From positions 5,487,690 to 5,551,689 of the forward strand of contig NZ_CP012036.1 in the NCBI RefSeq assembly GCF_001298445.1: a stretch of 64,000 bases of DNA, in the 5' to 3' direction. Shown piece by piece: positions 55,164-64,000 of the stretch (position 1 is its first letter; each line of letters starts with the position of its first letter). The notes under the pieces were generated by a model that worked only from the letters and a program-made list of their open reading frames with translations, did not search any database and had not been told where the DNA came from. Made by a program: the position numbers and the translations under genes. This DNA comes from Nostoc piscinale CENA21. GTDB lineage: Bacteria; Cyanobacteriota; Cyanobacteriia; Cyanobacteriales; Nostocaceae.

Positions 55164-55322
55164 CATGAAACGTGTAGAGTCCTTTTGGAATCAATCAAAG
55201 AGTTTCTTTCTACTCTCACTTCGGACGAGCGTTGGGGGGTGATGGTGGCATTTGAGGAAGTGCAGCCGCAGTTGTTTGGTCAGTTGGTGGCGGCTCCCGA
55301 TTGGGCGCAGTGGATGGGGTGA
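55164..55322 (+). pseudogene. ORF fragment right of the IS element, unrecognised
   Basis: An open frame without an initiation codon reads HETCRVLLESIKEFLSTLTS and goes on to DERWGVMVAFEEVQPQLFGQ, ending DWAQWMG and TGA at 55320. Its amino-acid composition looks protein-like, so it may be the end of a gene lost in the same rearrangement that removed the SDR start. I recognise no family. It is equally possible that it is chance. Confidence 0.3.
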
Positions 55323-55442
55323 GTTGTTGGTTGCATCAAGCAGAATTAGTCTTCTAGACCGATGTGAAGCTGCCATAGCACGGGATTAACTAGAAACATT
55401 GCCTAGAAAATTTTTCAAAAATCTGAAATTTCGCCAGCCTTT

Positions 55443-57698
55443 ATGCAAAACTTACCCTTGATGGTCATACATCTGCTATCTGTAGCGCAAACCACAAGTA
55501 ATGGTTTAATTAAACCACTTGGTCATCATGAGCTACTGTTAGTGCTGCTAGAGTTGTCATTATTGCTGCTAGTAGCACGAGGTTTGGGTGAGTTGATGCG
55601 CCGAATTAACCAACCGCCCGTTGTAGGGGAACTATTAGCAGGCGTGCTACTTGGCCCTTCATTATTCGGTTGGCTACTGCCAAACTTACAGGCACAGATT
55701 TTTCCCCATAGCCAGGTACAGTCTGATTTACTCTCAGTCATTTCTTGGCTTGGGGTATTATTTTTACTAATTGTGACCGGGCTGGAAACAGATTTAAAGC
55801 TAATTATTCGCAAAGGTAAAACAGCACTGTTAATTTCGCTAGGCGGAATAGTAGTTCCATTTATTACAGGATTTGGACTAGGGTGGTTATTACCAGAGAC
55901 GTTTTTAGCCGAGCCGAGCAAGCGATTAGTATTTAGCTTATTTATTGCTACAGCCATGAGTATTTCAGCAGTGCCAGTCATTGCTAAGGTACTAATGGAC
56001 TTGAATCTGATTCGTCGTGATATCGGTCAAGTTACCCTAGCCGCAGGAATGACTGATGACACTATTGGTTGGATTTTGCTGTCAGTAGTTTCCGGTCTAG
56101 CCAGTAGCGGACAGTTCAACTTCAGTACAGTTTTTCACTCAGTCAGTGCGGCTATATTATTTTTAGCGATCGCATTCACGATTGGGCGTACTGTAGTAGA
56201 CCAGATTTTGCGATGGGCAGATGATTACATTGGTGGCATGACCACAAGTTTATCAATTGTGGTCATTTTAGCACTGGCAGCCGCAGCCCTTACCCATGCT
56301 TTGGGTTTAGAAGCGGCATTAGGTGCTTTTGTCATGGGCATTTTAGCTGGACAATCGAGACGTTTTAGTAGTCAAGCCGGACATACTTTAGAAGTAATCA
56401 CCGCAGGTTTTCTCGCACCGATTTTCTTTGCCACGGCGGGGTTGAAAGTTAATTTACTGACTTTGTTTGTTCCCCAAACTTTGATATTTGGCTTAGTTGT
56501 TCTAGCTGTTGCTTGTATTGGAAAATTTATCGGTGCATATATGGGTTCGCGTGTCGGGGGTTTAAGCCATTGGGAAGCATTAGCGATGGGTTCCGGGATG
56601 AATGCGCGTGGTGCAATGGAAATTGTCGTTGCCACTATCGGTTTATCTTTGGGCGTTCTCAATCCCCAGATGTATTCAATCATCGTTATGGTAGCGATTG
56701 TCACTTCCCTGATGGCTCCTCCCTTGTTACGTTGGTCATTATCAAAAGTAGTTATCGGTGAAGAAGAAGCTCAACGCTTAGAGCAAGAAGAACAAGCCAG
56801 CCGTAGTTTTATCAAACAGATTCATCGTATCCTCATACCTACCAGTGGCGGCAGTAATATTCAACTAGCCGCCCAGTTAGTTGGATATATTGCACATCAA
56901 AATCCCATAGAAGTCACAGCTTTATACGTTCAAAGTGACAAGCCATTACAAAAAACAAGTCGCCAGTTGACAAAAGCAAAGAATTTTACAGATAAACAAG
57001 CTCTTGCGGCTGTAGAAGCGGAAATGCAACTACCTGCTGGGATTACTTTACAAACTAAAACACTAGCAGGACGTAGTAAAGCTGAGGTAATTCTTACCGA
57101 AGCCCAGAAAAACTATGACTTAATTGTATTGGGAGCATCAGAACGTCTTCCTTCCAAAGAAGCCTTATTCAATTTATTAGTTGACCGAGTAGTGCAAGAA
57201 GCTCCTTGCCCAACAATGGTAGTTAAATCGCATCTACCTCTGCCACAAGGTGATAGTTGCACGATTGCTCAACAACAGCTAAAACATATTCTTGTCCCAA
57301 CAATCGGTACAGAATCTAGCAAATATGCCGTAGAAGTGGCAAGTACGATTGCAGCACAAACAGGGGCATTAGTTACTATTGTCAACGTGATTAATGTGCC
57401 ACAAGTAGAGTACATAGTTTACGAACAGCGATCTTTTGACACAGCCAGGGAAATTTCTCATGATTTATTAGAACAACAAGCAGCAATTGGTCGCAGTCTG
57501 GGTGCTGATGTCAAAATTAATATTCTCCACGGCAACCCAGAAAGAGAGATTCTCACTTTTGCTCAAATCCATGCAGTGGACTTAATTGTACTAGCTAGCA
57601 ATATCCGCATGGTTACAGGTCGGGCTTTCTTTGGTCATAGAGTTGATGCCATTCTTAGTAAAGCTCAATGCCCAGTAGCTACAATTACCATCCCTTAA
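55443..57698 (+). CDS. Cation:proton antiporter (CPA2/NapA type) with two USP domains
   Basis: This 751-residue inner-membrane protein exchanges Na+ or K+ for H+. Residues about 30-440 form 12-13 membrane helices with NQPPVVGELLAGVLLGPSLF (helix 1-2 hallmark), MTDDTIGWILLSVV (ion-binding Asp pair) and MGSGMNARGAMEIVVATIGL. The C-terminus holds two universal-stress-protein modules (about 458-595, RILIPTSGGSNIQLAAQLVG; and about 610-751, ILVPTIGTESSKYAVEVAST), each with the USP pattern; the second keeps a G-x9-G type end. Such fusions are common in cyanobacteria and may sense nucleotides. ATG 55443 is the best start. Confidence 0.92.
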   Translation: MQNLPLMVIHLLSVAQTTSNGLIKPLGHHELLLVLLELSLLLLVARGLGELMRRINQPPVVGELLAGVLLGPSLFGWLLPNLQAQIFPHSQVQSDLLSVISWLGVLFLLIVTGLETDLKLIIRKGKTALLISLGGIVVPFITGFGLGWLLPETFLAEPSKRLVFSLFIATAMSISAVPVIAKVLMDLNLIRRDIGQVTLAAGMTDDTIGWILLSVVSGLASSGQFNFSTVFHSVSAAILFLAIAFTIGRTVVDQILRWADDYIGGMTTSLSIVVILALAAAALTHALGLEAALGAFVMGILAGQSRRFSSQAGHTLEVITAGFLAPIFFATAGLKVNLLTLFVPQTLIFGLVVLAVACIGKFIGAYMGSRVGGLSHWEALAMGSGMNARGAMEIVVATIGLSLGVLNPQMYSIIVMVAIVTSLMAPPLLRWSLSKVVIGEEEAQRLEQEEQASRSFIKQIHRILIPTSGGSNIQLAAQLVGYIAHQNPIEVTALYVQSDKPLQKTSRQLTKAKNFTDKQALAAVEAEMQLPAGITLQTKTLAGRSKAEVILTEAQKNYDLIVLGASERLPSKEALFNLLVDRVVQEAPCPTMVVKSHLPLPQGDSCTIAQQQLKHILVPTIGTESSKYAVEVASTIAAQTGALVTIVNVINVPQVEYIVYEQRSFDTAREISHDLLEQQAAIGRSLGADVKINILHGNPEREILTFAQIHAVDLIVLASNIRMVTGRAFFGHRVDAILSKAQCPVATITIP

Positions 57699-57976
57699 CA
57701 GTTTTGCACAAATAACATTAATACTTTTGAACGTTTATTGGATGAACATCCGTTGCAGAATTTGACTGCTGGATTAAACGTCAATTTGTAAATTTCCTAT
57801 GTTGCTTATAAGCTTAACGCTAGAGAGTTCAAGCTTTATAGCTTTGATGGCATTAATTTAGCACAGCGACAAATAAAAAGTCACTGTACAACTGTCAAAT
57901 TAATGGGGATAGCAAGAGCTTTCATCTGATTCTAAGATGACTGAACTTCCATCACAACTTTACGCCTTTCTGCTGG

Positions 57977-58001
57977 AGAGACGTTGCATTGCAACGTCTC
58001 T
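57977..58001. terminator. Palindromic repeat between the antiporter and gdhA
   Basis: agagacgttgc (57977-57987) and gcaacgtctct (57991-58001) pair perfectly around att. It is positioned between convergent genes and may terminate both. The motif is a well-known type of dispersed Nostoc palindrome. Confidence 0.7.
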
Positions 58002-58015
58002 GCTTTATGCAATTA

Positions 58016-59305
58016 TCAAGGATAAAGACCGCGATCGCTCAATGCCTGTGCTACTCTTCCTACACCCAAAGTATAGGCGGCTAAACGCAAAGGAACTTGG
58101 CGCACTTTAGATTGTTGCATCACTTGACGGTAAGCTTGCACCATCAAATGTTCCATTTCGCGGTTGACTCTTTCTTCATCCCAAAATAGGTAAGACAAAC
58201 CTTGCACCCATTCCAGATAACTCACCACCACACCCCCAGCATTGGCCAAAATATCTGGTAGCACAGTTACACCCTGCGCTTCTAGAACACGGTTGGCTTC
58301 CAGCGTGACAGGGCCGTTAGCGGCTTCGGCGATAATTTGCGCCTGTATTTGATGGACGTTATCTTCCGTAATTTGGTTTTCTAAAGCAGCCGGAATCAAG
58401 ACATCGCAAGGTAAAGTCAGTAATTCGGCGTTGGTAATAACTGTAGCGTTGGGGAAACCAGCCAAATGGTGACGATTTTCGGCGGCGTAAGCTTTTAAAG
58501 CGGGAATATCCAACCCATCAGCCGCATATACCCCACCTGTCCCAGTGGAAACTGCTATGACTTTCGCGCCTGCTTGGTGCAGTAGTTCGGCGGCTGCACC
58601 ACCAACATTACCAAAGCCTTGAATAACAACTCTGACTCCGGCTAAAGTTCTGCCTTGGTCTGCTAAAGCTTCCCGCACAATAATCATAGTGCCGCGTCCG
58701 GTGGCCTTTTCTCTACCAAGGGAACCACCTACAGATAGCGGTTTACCAGTCACAACCCCTGGGACAGCATGACCAACGTTAACTGAATACGTATCCATCA
58801 TCCAAGCCATTTCACGGGCAGAAGTACCCATATCTGGCGCAGGGATATCTAGGGAAGGGCCGATATCTTTGATTAATTCGCTGGTGTAACGACGGGTAAT
58901 GCGTTCTAGTTCTCCCACACTATATTGTTGTGGATCAATGGCAATTCCTCCCTTTGCACCACCATAAGGAATACCCAACAACGCACATTTCCAAGTCATC
59001 AACATAGCGAGTGCGGAAACTTCCCGCAGTGTGACCGCCGGATGATAACGGATTCCGCCTTTGTAGGGGCCTAAAATATTCGAGTGTTGTACCCGATGTC
59101 CTGCTAATACGCGCACTTCACCATTATCTAGTTTCACAGGAATGGAAACTGTCACCACCTTGCGCGGGTGGCTGAGAATTTCCAGCACACCTTGGTCTAA
59201 CCTGAGTTCTTTCCCGGCTGCTTCTAAGTAGCTACAAGCTTGATCGAATGGGCATATATGGGCTGGCGTAGCGGCTTCTAGCGGTATTGTAGGTGTTGCA
59301 ATCAT
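58016..59305 (-). CDS. gdhA: Glutamate dehydrogenase (Glu/Leu/Phe/Val family)
   Basis: This 429-residue oxidoreductase interconverts glutamate and 2-oxoglutarate plus ammonium in the cytosol. Family sites are VLAGHRVQHSNILGPYKGGI (substrate region), GIPYGGAKGGIAIDPQ with the catalytic Lys, and PAPDMGTSAREMAWMMDTYS. The Rossmann segment is VVIQGFGNVGGAAAELLHQA. Length is typical of the hexameric, NAD(P)-type enzymes. It is convergent with the antiporter. The coenzyme cannot be determined from sequence by eye. Confidence 0.9.
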   Translation of the reverse strand: MIATPTIPLEAATPAHICPFDQACSYLEAAGKELRLDQGVLEILSHPRKVVTVSIPVKLDNGEVRVLAGHRVQHSNILGPYKGGIRYHPAVTLREVSALAMLMTWKCALLGIPYGGAKGGIAIDPQQYSVGELERITRRYTSELIKDIGPSLDIPAPDMGTSAREMAWMMDTYSVNVGHAVPGVVTGKPLSVGGSLGREKATGRGTMIIVREALADQGRTLAGVRVVIQGFGNVGGAAAELLHQAGAKVIAVSTGTGGVYAADGLDIPALKAYAAENRHHLAGFPNATVITNAELLTLPCDVLIPAALENQITEDNVHQIQAQIIAEAANGPVTLEANRVLEAQGVTVLPDILANAGGVVVSYLEWVQGLSYLFWDEERVNREMEHLMVQAYRQVMQQSKVRQVPLRLAAYTLGVGRVAQALSDRGLYP

Positions 59306-59484
59306 AAAAGTTTCTCCTCATCGCGGTATCTTTGCGAACCGGATACATATATGCCTAGCTTATCCTCTATATTCAAAAAGAGAATATTTTCTGTAGTTTT
59401 TGTTACAATTTTATTTTTTTGTTAAAAAAAGCACAGTTCTAGTGAAATGTGCTTTATAAACAGTGAATAATCAATATTTATACA

Positions 59485-60990
59485 TCAGGGATCAATTGGG
59501 CAGAATACCTCAGAAGTAAAATGACCATGAAAGCCATAGGGAATATGATGTTTTAGGTGTAGACGAGCGATCGCACCTTTGTTTAAATTACTGGCATCTA
59601 AAATTACCACATCTGAACGGTGATGAGCCGCATCGTAAACTAAAGTAAGTATCCAACCATCATCTTCTTGTTCAGCACCAGGACGGGGTACAAAAATTGG
59701 TTCGCCTACAAAACCACGGGGTGCATCGCTCCAAAGTTGTTTTTCTCCTGTTTCTAAATCTAGTTTGAGAATTGCTTGTCCAGGAGCATGTCCCATCTCT
59801 GCATGAGCCGCAGCTACATACAAATAGCGATAATAACGCCCAACTTTACTGGGATTTACACTAGGAAATTCACAACTGTGATTTGTGATTAATTTCTTTT
59901 GTACCGTTTGACTATCAAGATTCAGGTGAAATCGCCAAATATTACCGGGGGGAAATTGCTCAAAATCAACTTGGAGAAAATCGCTGTTTGGTTCTAGTTC
60001 AGGAAAGTTTTCATAGCAAATAGTATCAATGAATATTTCATTTCCCATCTCAAAAGCATTTGCGTGATGGAAAATAAAACCCGCCTGAGTTTCTAATACT
60101 TGGATGTTTTGTTGTCCTTCTTGGGGAGTGCGAGGAATTACTAAAATGCGCGTTGGCTTGTTGGGTTGAAACTTGATACTTTCTGCGGCACTGCTAATAC
60201 CCAAAGCAAATAATATGGGATTAAAGGTGACAGGATTTTGAAAGAAAATGTAGTAATTGGGTGTAATAACAAAATCGTGAATAAAGCAGAAGCCAGGAAT
60301 AGTGTAATCAAATTTTCTCAGAACTTTACCGATTTGGTTAAGTTCAAAAACACTCAGTTTAGTTGATAGTCCTGGGTTGCTGGAAAAATTTACCAGGCAA
60401 GGTGCGCCACCATCTTGATAACTACTAGGGTCAATGCGGAGATGGGCGCTAAAAGGTTGACGCTCTGCTAAGAAGCCATGAAAATTTTCTCTACCCAAGG
60501 TTTCTAGTGTGTAGGGGTCGAGGCGATAAGGGTCTTCACCTTCCCACAATGCTAAAAGTTTTTCTGCCCAATAAATAACACTGGTGTTGGCAGTATTTTT
60601 AATTTTTAAATCGAAAAGATTCGCTAACCAACCACCGGGTTTTTGAGTCCCAAAAGCACCGCGATACAGAATTTTTCCGGCTTTTTGTTCTGCTAAATAA
60701 TCATCAGTCTGAACAAAGCGATTACGAAAATGAGCGCGACCTTTGTTGAAAGTAATGCGGCTAATCATTCCATCACCATCAATGGGGTGATGAATGCGTT
60801 GTCCATTTATATCCAATAATCCAGGGCCATTTCTAAAGAGTGTACCTTGGAGTTCTGGAGGGATTTGTCCTTCTATATCATCAATCCAATAGTCATATTC
60901 TTGGGGCAGAGATTCATATCCTTTCTGCCAATCTTCCAGAGTGTAGGATTTTTTTGAGGTTGGTGTTGGTTGGTTTGTTAAATTCTGCAT
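59485..60990 (-). CDS. Carotenoid/apocarotenoid cleavage oxygenase
   Basis: This 501-residue non-heme iron oxygenase (RPE65/CCD family) resembles Synechocystis ACO/Diox1. It cuts polyene chains of carotenoids or apocarotenals at 15,15' or related bonds. The seven-bladed propeller carries four iron His; candidates are SAHLRIDPSSYQ, CFIHDFVITPNYYIFFQNP, FHHANAFEMGNEIFIDTICY and the C-terminal HHIPYGFHGHFTSEVF. It starts PPELQGTLFRNGPGLLDING with the family GTLFRNGPG motif. It lies 41 bp after the FBT transporter gene on the same strand; the two probably form an operon. The product (retinal or other) is not predictable. Confidence 0.88.
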   Translation of the reverse strand: MQNLTNQPTPTSKKSYTLEDWQKGYESLPQEYDYWIDDIEGQIPPELQGTLFRNGPGLLDINGQRIHHPIDGDGMISRITFNKGRAHFRNRFVQTDDYLAEQKAGKILYRGAFGTQKPGGWLANLFDLKIKNTANTSVIYWAEKLLALWEGEDPYRLDPYTLETLGRENFHGFLAERQPFSAHLRIDPSSYQDGGAPCLVNFSSNPGLSTKLSVFELNQIGKVLRKFDYTIPGFCFIHDFVITPNYYIFFQNPVTFNPILFALGISSAAESIKFQPNKPTRILVIPRTPQEGQQNIQVLETQAGFIFHHANAFEMGNEIFIDTICYENFPELEPNSDFLQVDFEQFPPGNIWRFHLNLDSQTVQKKLITNHSCEFPSVNPSKVGRYYRYLYVAAAHAEMGHAPGQAILKLDLETGEKQLWSDAPRGFVGEPIFVPRPGAEQEDDGWILTLVYDAAHHRSDVVILDASNLNKGAIARLHLKHHIPYGFHGHFTSEVFCPIDP

Positions 60991-61031
60991 AGTTTAGGAT
61001 TGATTTCGCGCATAGACACAAAGAGATTTTT

Positions 61032-62435
61032 TTATTCAACGACTTGTGATTCTTGTTCTTGGAGTATTAAATTTTGGATGAATGGTTCGCTGTTAGTTGG
61101 TAAGCTTTGGGGTTGAGTGTCGTCTTTTGGTAGCCAATTGAGAAATGCTAGTGGTAATAAAGTGCTGAGGTTTGTGATAATTACCAAAATCCACAGTGAG
61201 TCAAAATTACTCTCGGTGATACCTAGCCAGTGCATGATGATGGCTCCAAATTCATAAGAGACCATACCGGCTAAGTTAAAGACGGACATTAATAAAGCAA
61301 ACAAGGTTGCTTCGACTCCAGGGGGGCAAAGTCTGGCGGCTAATACCAAAACTGGCATATAAGCGATTTGTCCCATTACAGTGAGTATGAGGCTGTCTCC
61401 CAAACTAAACCAGTGGTCATCTATACCTAAAGTCCGGTTGGTGTGAGTTACCAAAAGCAGCATTGTCATGCCTAAAGCTGCCGAAATCACTGTACTCCAA
61501 CCAAAAATCAGGCGGAATGAAACACTTTTGAGAAAACGTTGAAAAATCCAAATACCGAATAAAGAGGCGAGACTTGTAACTAGGCGGACTCTTCCTAAAA
61601 ATTCTGGTTCAAAGTGGAGTTCGTTGGTGCTGAAGTAGAAAAAGGCTGATTCGGCGGTTGGGGTAGCTTGCAAAATAAAGACGAAAGCTGCTGGTAGCCA
61701 AATTGTTTTTTGGCTGACTGCTTGGCGTAGTTGTTTAAGTTGATGTTTAATACTTAGGTCTTGAGCGTTATTAGTATCGTTAGTTTCTTGATTAACAGGA
61801 GACTCAGCTATAAACCAAGCCGCCGCAGATACAATTAACGGAAAAGAAGCGGTAATTAAAAATACTGTGCGTGTGGTGAAATGTTCGAGTAAGATGCCAC
61901 TAAAGTATGCTGTGACTAAACCCCCAACAGCCGATGCACCCCAACATAAAGATTGTAATGAGCCTGCATCTGCTTGGGATTCGACTCTGGCTCGTTCTAC
62001 AACGAGGGAATCGACTATGACATCACTGACAGCTACAGCCAGTGAACTGAGGGCGATCGCGGCGGTTGCAGCCCAGCTAGTATGAACTACTGTGGCCATA
62101 CTCACCCAAGCAATAGCACCTAATATCCCAGACAATACTAAATATGGGCGGCGACGATAGCCAAAAATTGGTAAGCCATCAGACATAAAGCCAAATAACG
62201 GCTTAATCATCCAAGGTAAGGCAACAACACCAAATAATGCTGATACCTGCGCCGGACTCAGCATTAATTCATCCTTAAGGAAAAAGCTAACAGCTAAACG
62301 CGCCAGTCCTAAAATTCCTTGGACAAAGTAAACGCTAAGAATAGCAATTAACTCGGCACTGGGTTCATGGCCGAAGAAGATTTTTTCAGTTATCGAGTCT
62401 TTGACCTTGGACAAGCCAGACGAGTCAATGAGCAT
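61032..62435 (-). CDS. Folate/biopterin transporter (FBT family)
   Basis: This 467-residue protein has 12 predicted membrane helices and MFS-like topology. FBT signatures are LARLAVSFFLKDELMLSPAQ, VVALPWMIKPLFGFMSDGLP and FGYRRRPYLVLSG. Plant-plastid and cyanobacterial members (such as Synechocystis Slr0642) move folates across the inner membrane. It is first in a likely operon with the carotenoid oxygenase, which is an uncommon pairing. ATG 62435 is the start. Confidence 0.9.
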   Translation of the reverse strand: MLIDSSGLSKVKDSITEKIFFGHEPSAELIAILSVYFVQGILGLARLAVSFFLKDELMLSPAQVSALFGVVALPWMIKPLFGFMSDGLPIFGYRRRPYLVLSGILGAIAWVSMATVVHTSWAATAAIALSSLAVAVSDVIVDSLVVERARVESQADAGSLQSLCWGASAVGGLVTAYFSGILLEHFTTRTVFLITASFPLIVSAAAWFIAESPVNQETNDTNNAQDLSIKHQLKQLRQAVSQKTIWLPAAFVFILQATPTAESAFFYFSTNELHFEPEFLGRVRLVTSLASLFGIWIFQRFLKSVSFRLIFGWSTVISAALGMTMLLLVTHTNRTLGIDDHWFSLGDSLILTVMGQIAYMPVLVLAARLCPPGVEATLFALLMSVFNLAGMVSYEFGAIIMHWLGITESNFDSLWILVIITNLSTLLPLAFLNWLPKDDTQPQSLPTNSEPFIQNLILQEQESQVVE

Positions 62436-62532
62436 TTGATAAATATTTTTTAAGTTTTGTCTACTTTTCTATAATATCGATTTCTCATAAAGTGTGAAGC
62501 GTGGAGAAGTATGAAGTATGAACTGAGGTCTT

Positions 62533-64000
62533 TTAACCTTCTGCCTTCTGCCTCCTGCCTTCTGCCTCCAAAACTGCGATCGCCTTTGGTGGCAATGATG
62601 TAAAGCGAATTGTTACAATATGTTCGTCAACCTCAGATTTTTTCATCACCTTGGCGTAAATATCTTCTTCGGTGGTGAGTTCGGTATTGAGTAATTTCAG
62701 TTTGAGGTTATTTAAGATTTCTAAAGAATTGAGCGATCGCATCTGTGCAACTTTTTCGGAAAGGCTAATCAATTCCCCTGGAAATGCTGCGCCAACGGCT
62801 TGTTTACCTTGTAAAATTGTATACTCAACTAAAACTGGCTGAGTTAAAGTCACCATTTCCTCGTTGTCGTTGGGCAGAAACAAATTATATTGCCCGCCAA
62901 CACCGTGAACTTCATAAATAGTAATTGATTCTCTGATGCCTTTGGGCTGGATTTGCATTTGGCTGCCAATGTGTAGTTCAATATCAGCATCTTTGAGGGT
63001 ATTTTCTGAAATTAAAACTTGTCCTCCAACTGTATAAGTTTCGACACGAGAAGCCAAGTTGACATGACTACCAACAACTGTATATTTGGCGCGTTTTTGA
63101 GAACCAATATTACCAGCAACAACCTCCCCTGTGTTAATTCCAATTCCCATTTCTAGAATTGGGAGATTCATTTTTTTATTATGTTCATTGACTTGCTGCA
63201 TTACTAATTGCATCGCAATTGCACAAGCGATCGCTCTTTGACAATCATCAGGACGATTCACAGGCGCACCGAACATCACAAAGATACCGTCACCCATAAA
63301 CTCATTAATCGTACCTTTGTACTGATTAATCACATCAGTCATCGCCTCTAGATAATAATTGAGAACTGATACCACTTGTTCAGGTGGTAACTGTTCAGAC
63401 ATCGCAGAAAAGCCACGTAAATCAGAAAATAGCAGTGTGACTTTGCGGCGCTCGCCACCGATGGTTAAGCCGGTGGGATTTTCTAGTAAATTAGCCACTA
63501 CCTCATCAGTCAGGTAACGTCCAAAGGTTTTCCGCATTCCATTGGCGGTTTCTGCAATGTAGTAGGTAACTGCGATCGCTGAACCAGCTAATGCTAAAAA
63601 TGGCGGTACAATCGGAATCCACCAACCAGCTAAAAAAGCTATAAAACCAGTGCCGACTAAAGTACTAGTCGTTAACACCACATTAATAGGTAAACGGATT
63701 TTTTGATGACTATTGTGGCGTTGTACCCAACATAAAGTTGCACCTGCGATCGACCAACTCAAAATCCACAAATATTCTAAAGGCTCAGGTAAACTCTGAA
63801 TTTGTGGACGACCATCTAGAGCAGCACTCAAAATTTGACTAATTAAATTTGCATGAATCGTCACACCAGCCATACGCTCTGGTGCAGCAAACACACTACT
63901 ACTATATGGCGTATAAAATAAATCTTTTAAACTTTCAGCCGTTGCGCCAATTAATACCACCTTATCCCGCAGCAAATCTGCCGGAATTGCATTGCTTTGG
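62533..64000 (-). CDS. CHASE2-domain adenylate/guanylate cyclase (N-terminus beyond right edge)
   Basis: The visible 489 residues begin inside the extracellular CHASE2 sensor (AIPADLLRDKVVLIGATAES). Three membrane helices follow (about 70-155 of the visible part), then a class III cyclase catalytic domain: TLLFSDLRGFSAMSEQLPPE and TINEFMGDGIFVMFGAPVNR, with the two metal-binding Asp, and GIGINTGEVVAGNIGSQKRA. It makes cAMP or cGMP from ATP/GTP on the cytosolic side. The C-terminus has a further region about 130 residues long and finishes EAEGRRQKAEG, encoded by a dispersed repeat (62540-62572). The frame is open to the window edge. Confidence 0.88.
   Translation of the reverse strand, partial: QSNAIPADLLRDKVVLIGATAESLKDLFYTPYSSSVFAAPERMAGVTIHANLISQILSAALDGRPQIQSLPEPLEYLWILSWSIAGATLCWVQRHNSHQKIRLPINVVLTTSTLVGTGFIAFLAGWWIPIVPPFLALAGSAIAVTYYIAETANGMRKTFGRYLTDEVVANLLENPTGLTIGGERRKVTLLFSDLRGFSAMSEQLPPEQVVSVLNYYLEAMTDVINQYKGTINEFMGDGIFVMFGAPVNRPDDCQRAIACAIAMQLVMQQVNEHNKKMNLPILEMGIGINTGEVVAGNIGSQKRAKYTVVGSHVNLASRVETYTVGGQVLISENTLKDADIELHIGSQMQIQPKGIRESITIYEVHGVGGQYNLFLPNDNEEMVTLTQPVLVEYTILQGKQAVGAAFPGELISLSEKVAQMRSLNSLEILNNLKLKLLNTELTTEEDIYAKVMKKSEVDEHIVTIRFTSLPPKAIAVLEAEGRRQKAEG

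Noticed and set aside
1..64000. tRNA or rRNA genes
   Set aside because: Scanning by eye for T-loop and anticodon-arm patterns gave no candidate; a covariance-model search would be needed to exclude them formally.

Overview
The window reads as chromosome of a filamentous, probably heterocyst-forming cyanobacterium (Nostoc/Anabaena/Calothrix type). The evidence is dense HIP1 octamers (GCGATCGC), heptameric short tandem repeats of the kind known from these organisms, a CIRCE-controlled groESL operon, two InvA-type alkaline invertases, an XisI-family protein, a CHASE2-type cyclase, a carotenoid oxygenase and a folate/biopterin transporter. No tRNA, rRNA or CRISPR array was seen.

Layout. 1-5.8 kb: the N-terminal part of a giant Ser/Thr kinase/AAA ATPase (cut by the left edge), a NarL-type response regulator and a long spacer. 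5.8-7.9 kb: CIRCE, groES, groEL, terminator. 7.9-12.9 kb: an AT-rich accessory patch with a HEPN-like gene, a two-module P-loop ATPase (ParA-like KGGVGRTT plus Sll1717-like), an Rpn-type nuclease remnant, a broken SMI1/KNR4 gene and two orphan genes. 13-16 kb: PIN/TRAM membrane protein, hemW and a DUF2808 protein. 16.9-29.6 kb: carbohydrate genes (GH57 branching-enzyme type, two GH100 invertases, a GH15-like protein) interspersed with an IS701-type remnant, a RelE remnant, a MazEF-type pair and a 44-residue gene. 29.7-40 kb: lipoprotein methyltransferase, amino-acid permease, RppA/RppB two-component pair, phosphoesterase, DUF1232, a histidine kinase and DUF3352. 40.5-52.7 kb: M1 aminopeptidase with HEAT repeats, MltA, DUF5895, Uma2, HcyBio, an RGG-like protein, a TPR protein, XisI, a VOC protein and MiaE. 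53.3-55.4 kb: a short-chain dehydrogenase cut by a decayed IS630 element. 55.4-64 kb: a Na+/H+ antiporter with two USP modules, glutamate dehydrogenase, an FBT transporter plus carotenoid oxygenase operon, and a CHASE2/adenylate cyclase cut by the right edge.

Two observations cross the window. First, five breaks in four otherwise intact genes (P-loop ATPase, hemW twice, phosphoesterase, histidine kinase) are each repaired by removing one base from an A or T run. This suggests homopolymer over-calling rather than real gene decay. Second, small repeats are everywhere: heptamer arrays, palindromic elements and a MITE that shares its ends with the IS701-type remnant. Several insertions can be dated or bounded because they sit in known genes.

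The best candidates for new biology are the HEPN/ParA-Sll1717 ATPase cassette beside groESL and the invertase paralogue whose residue 188, the catalytic Asp of Anabaena InvA, is His.
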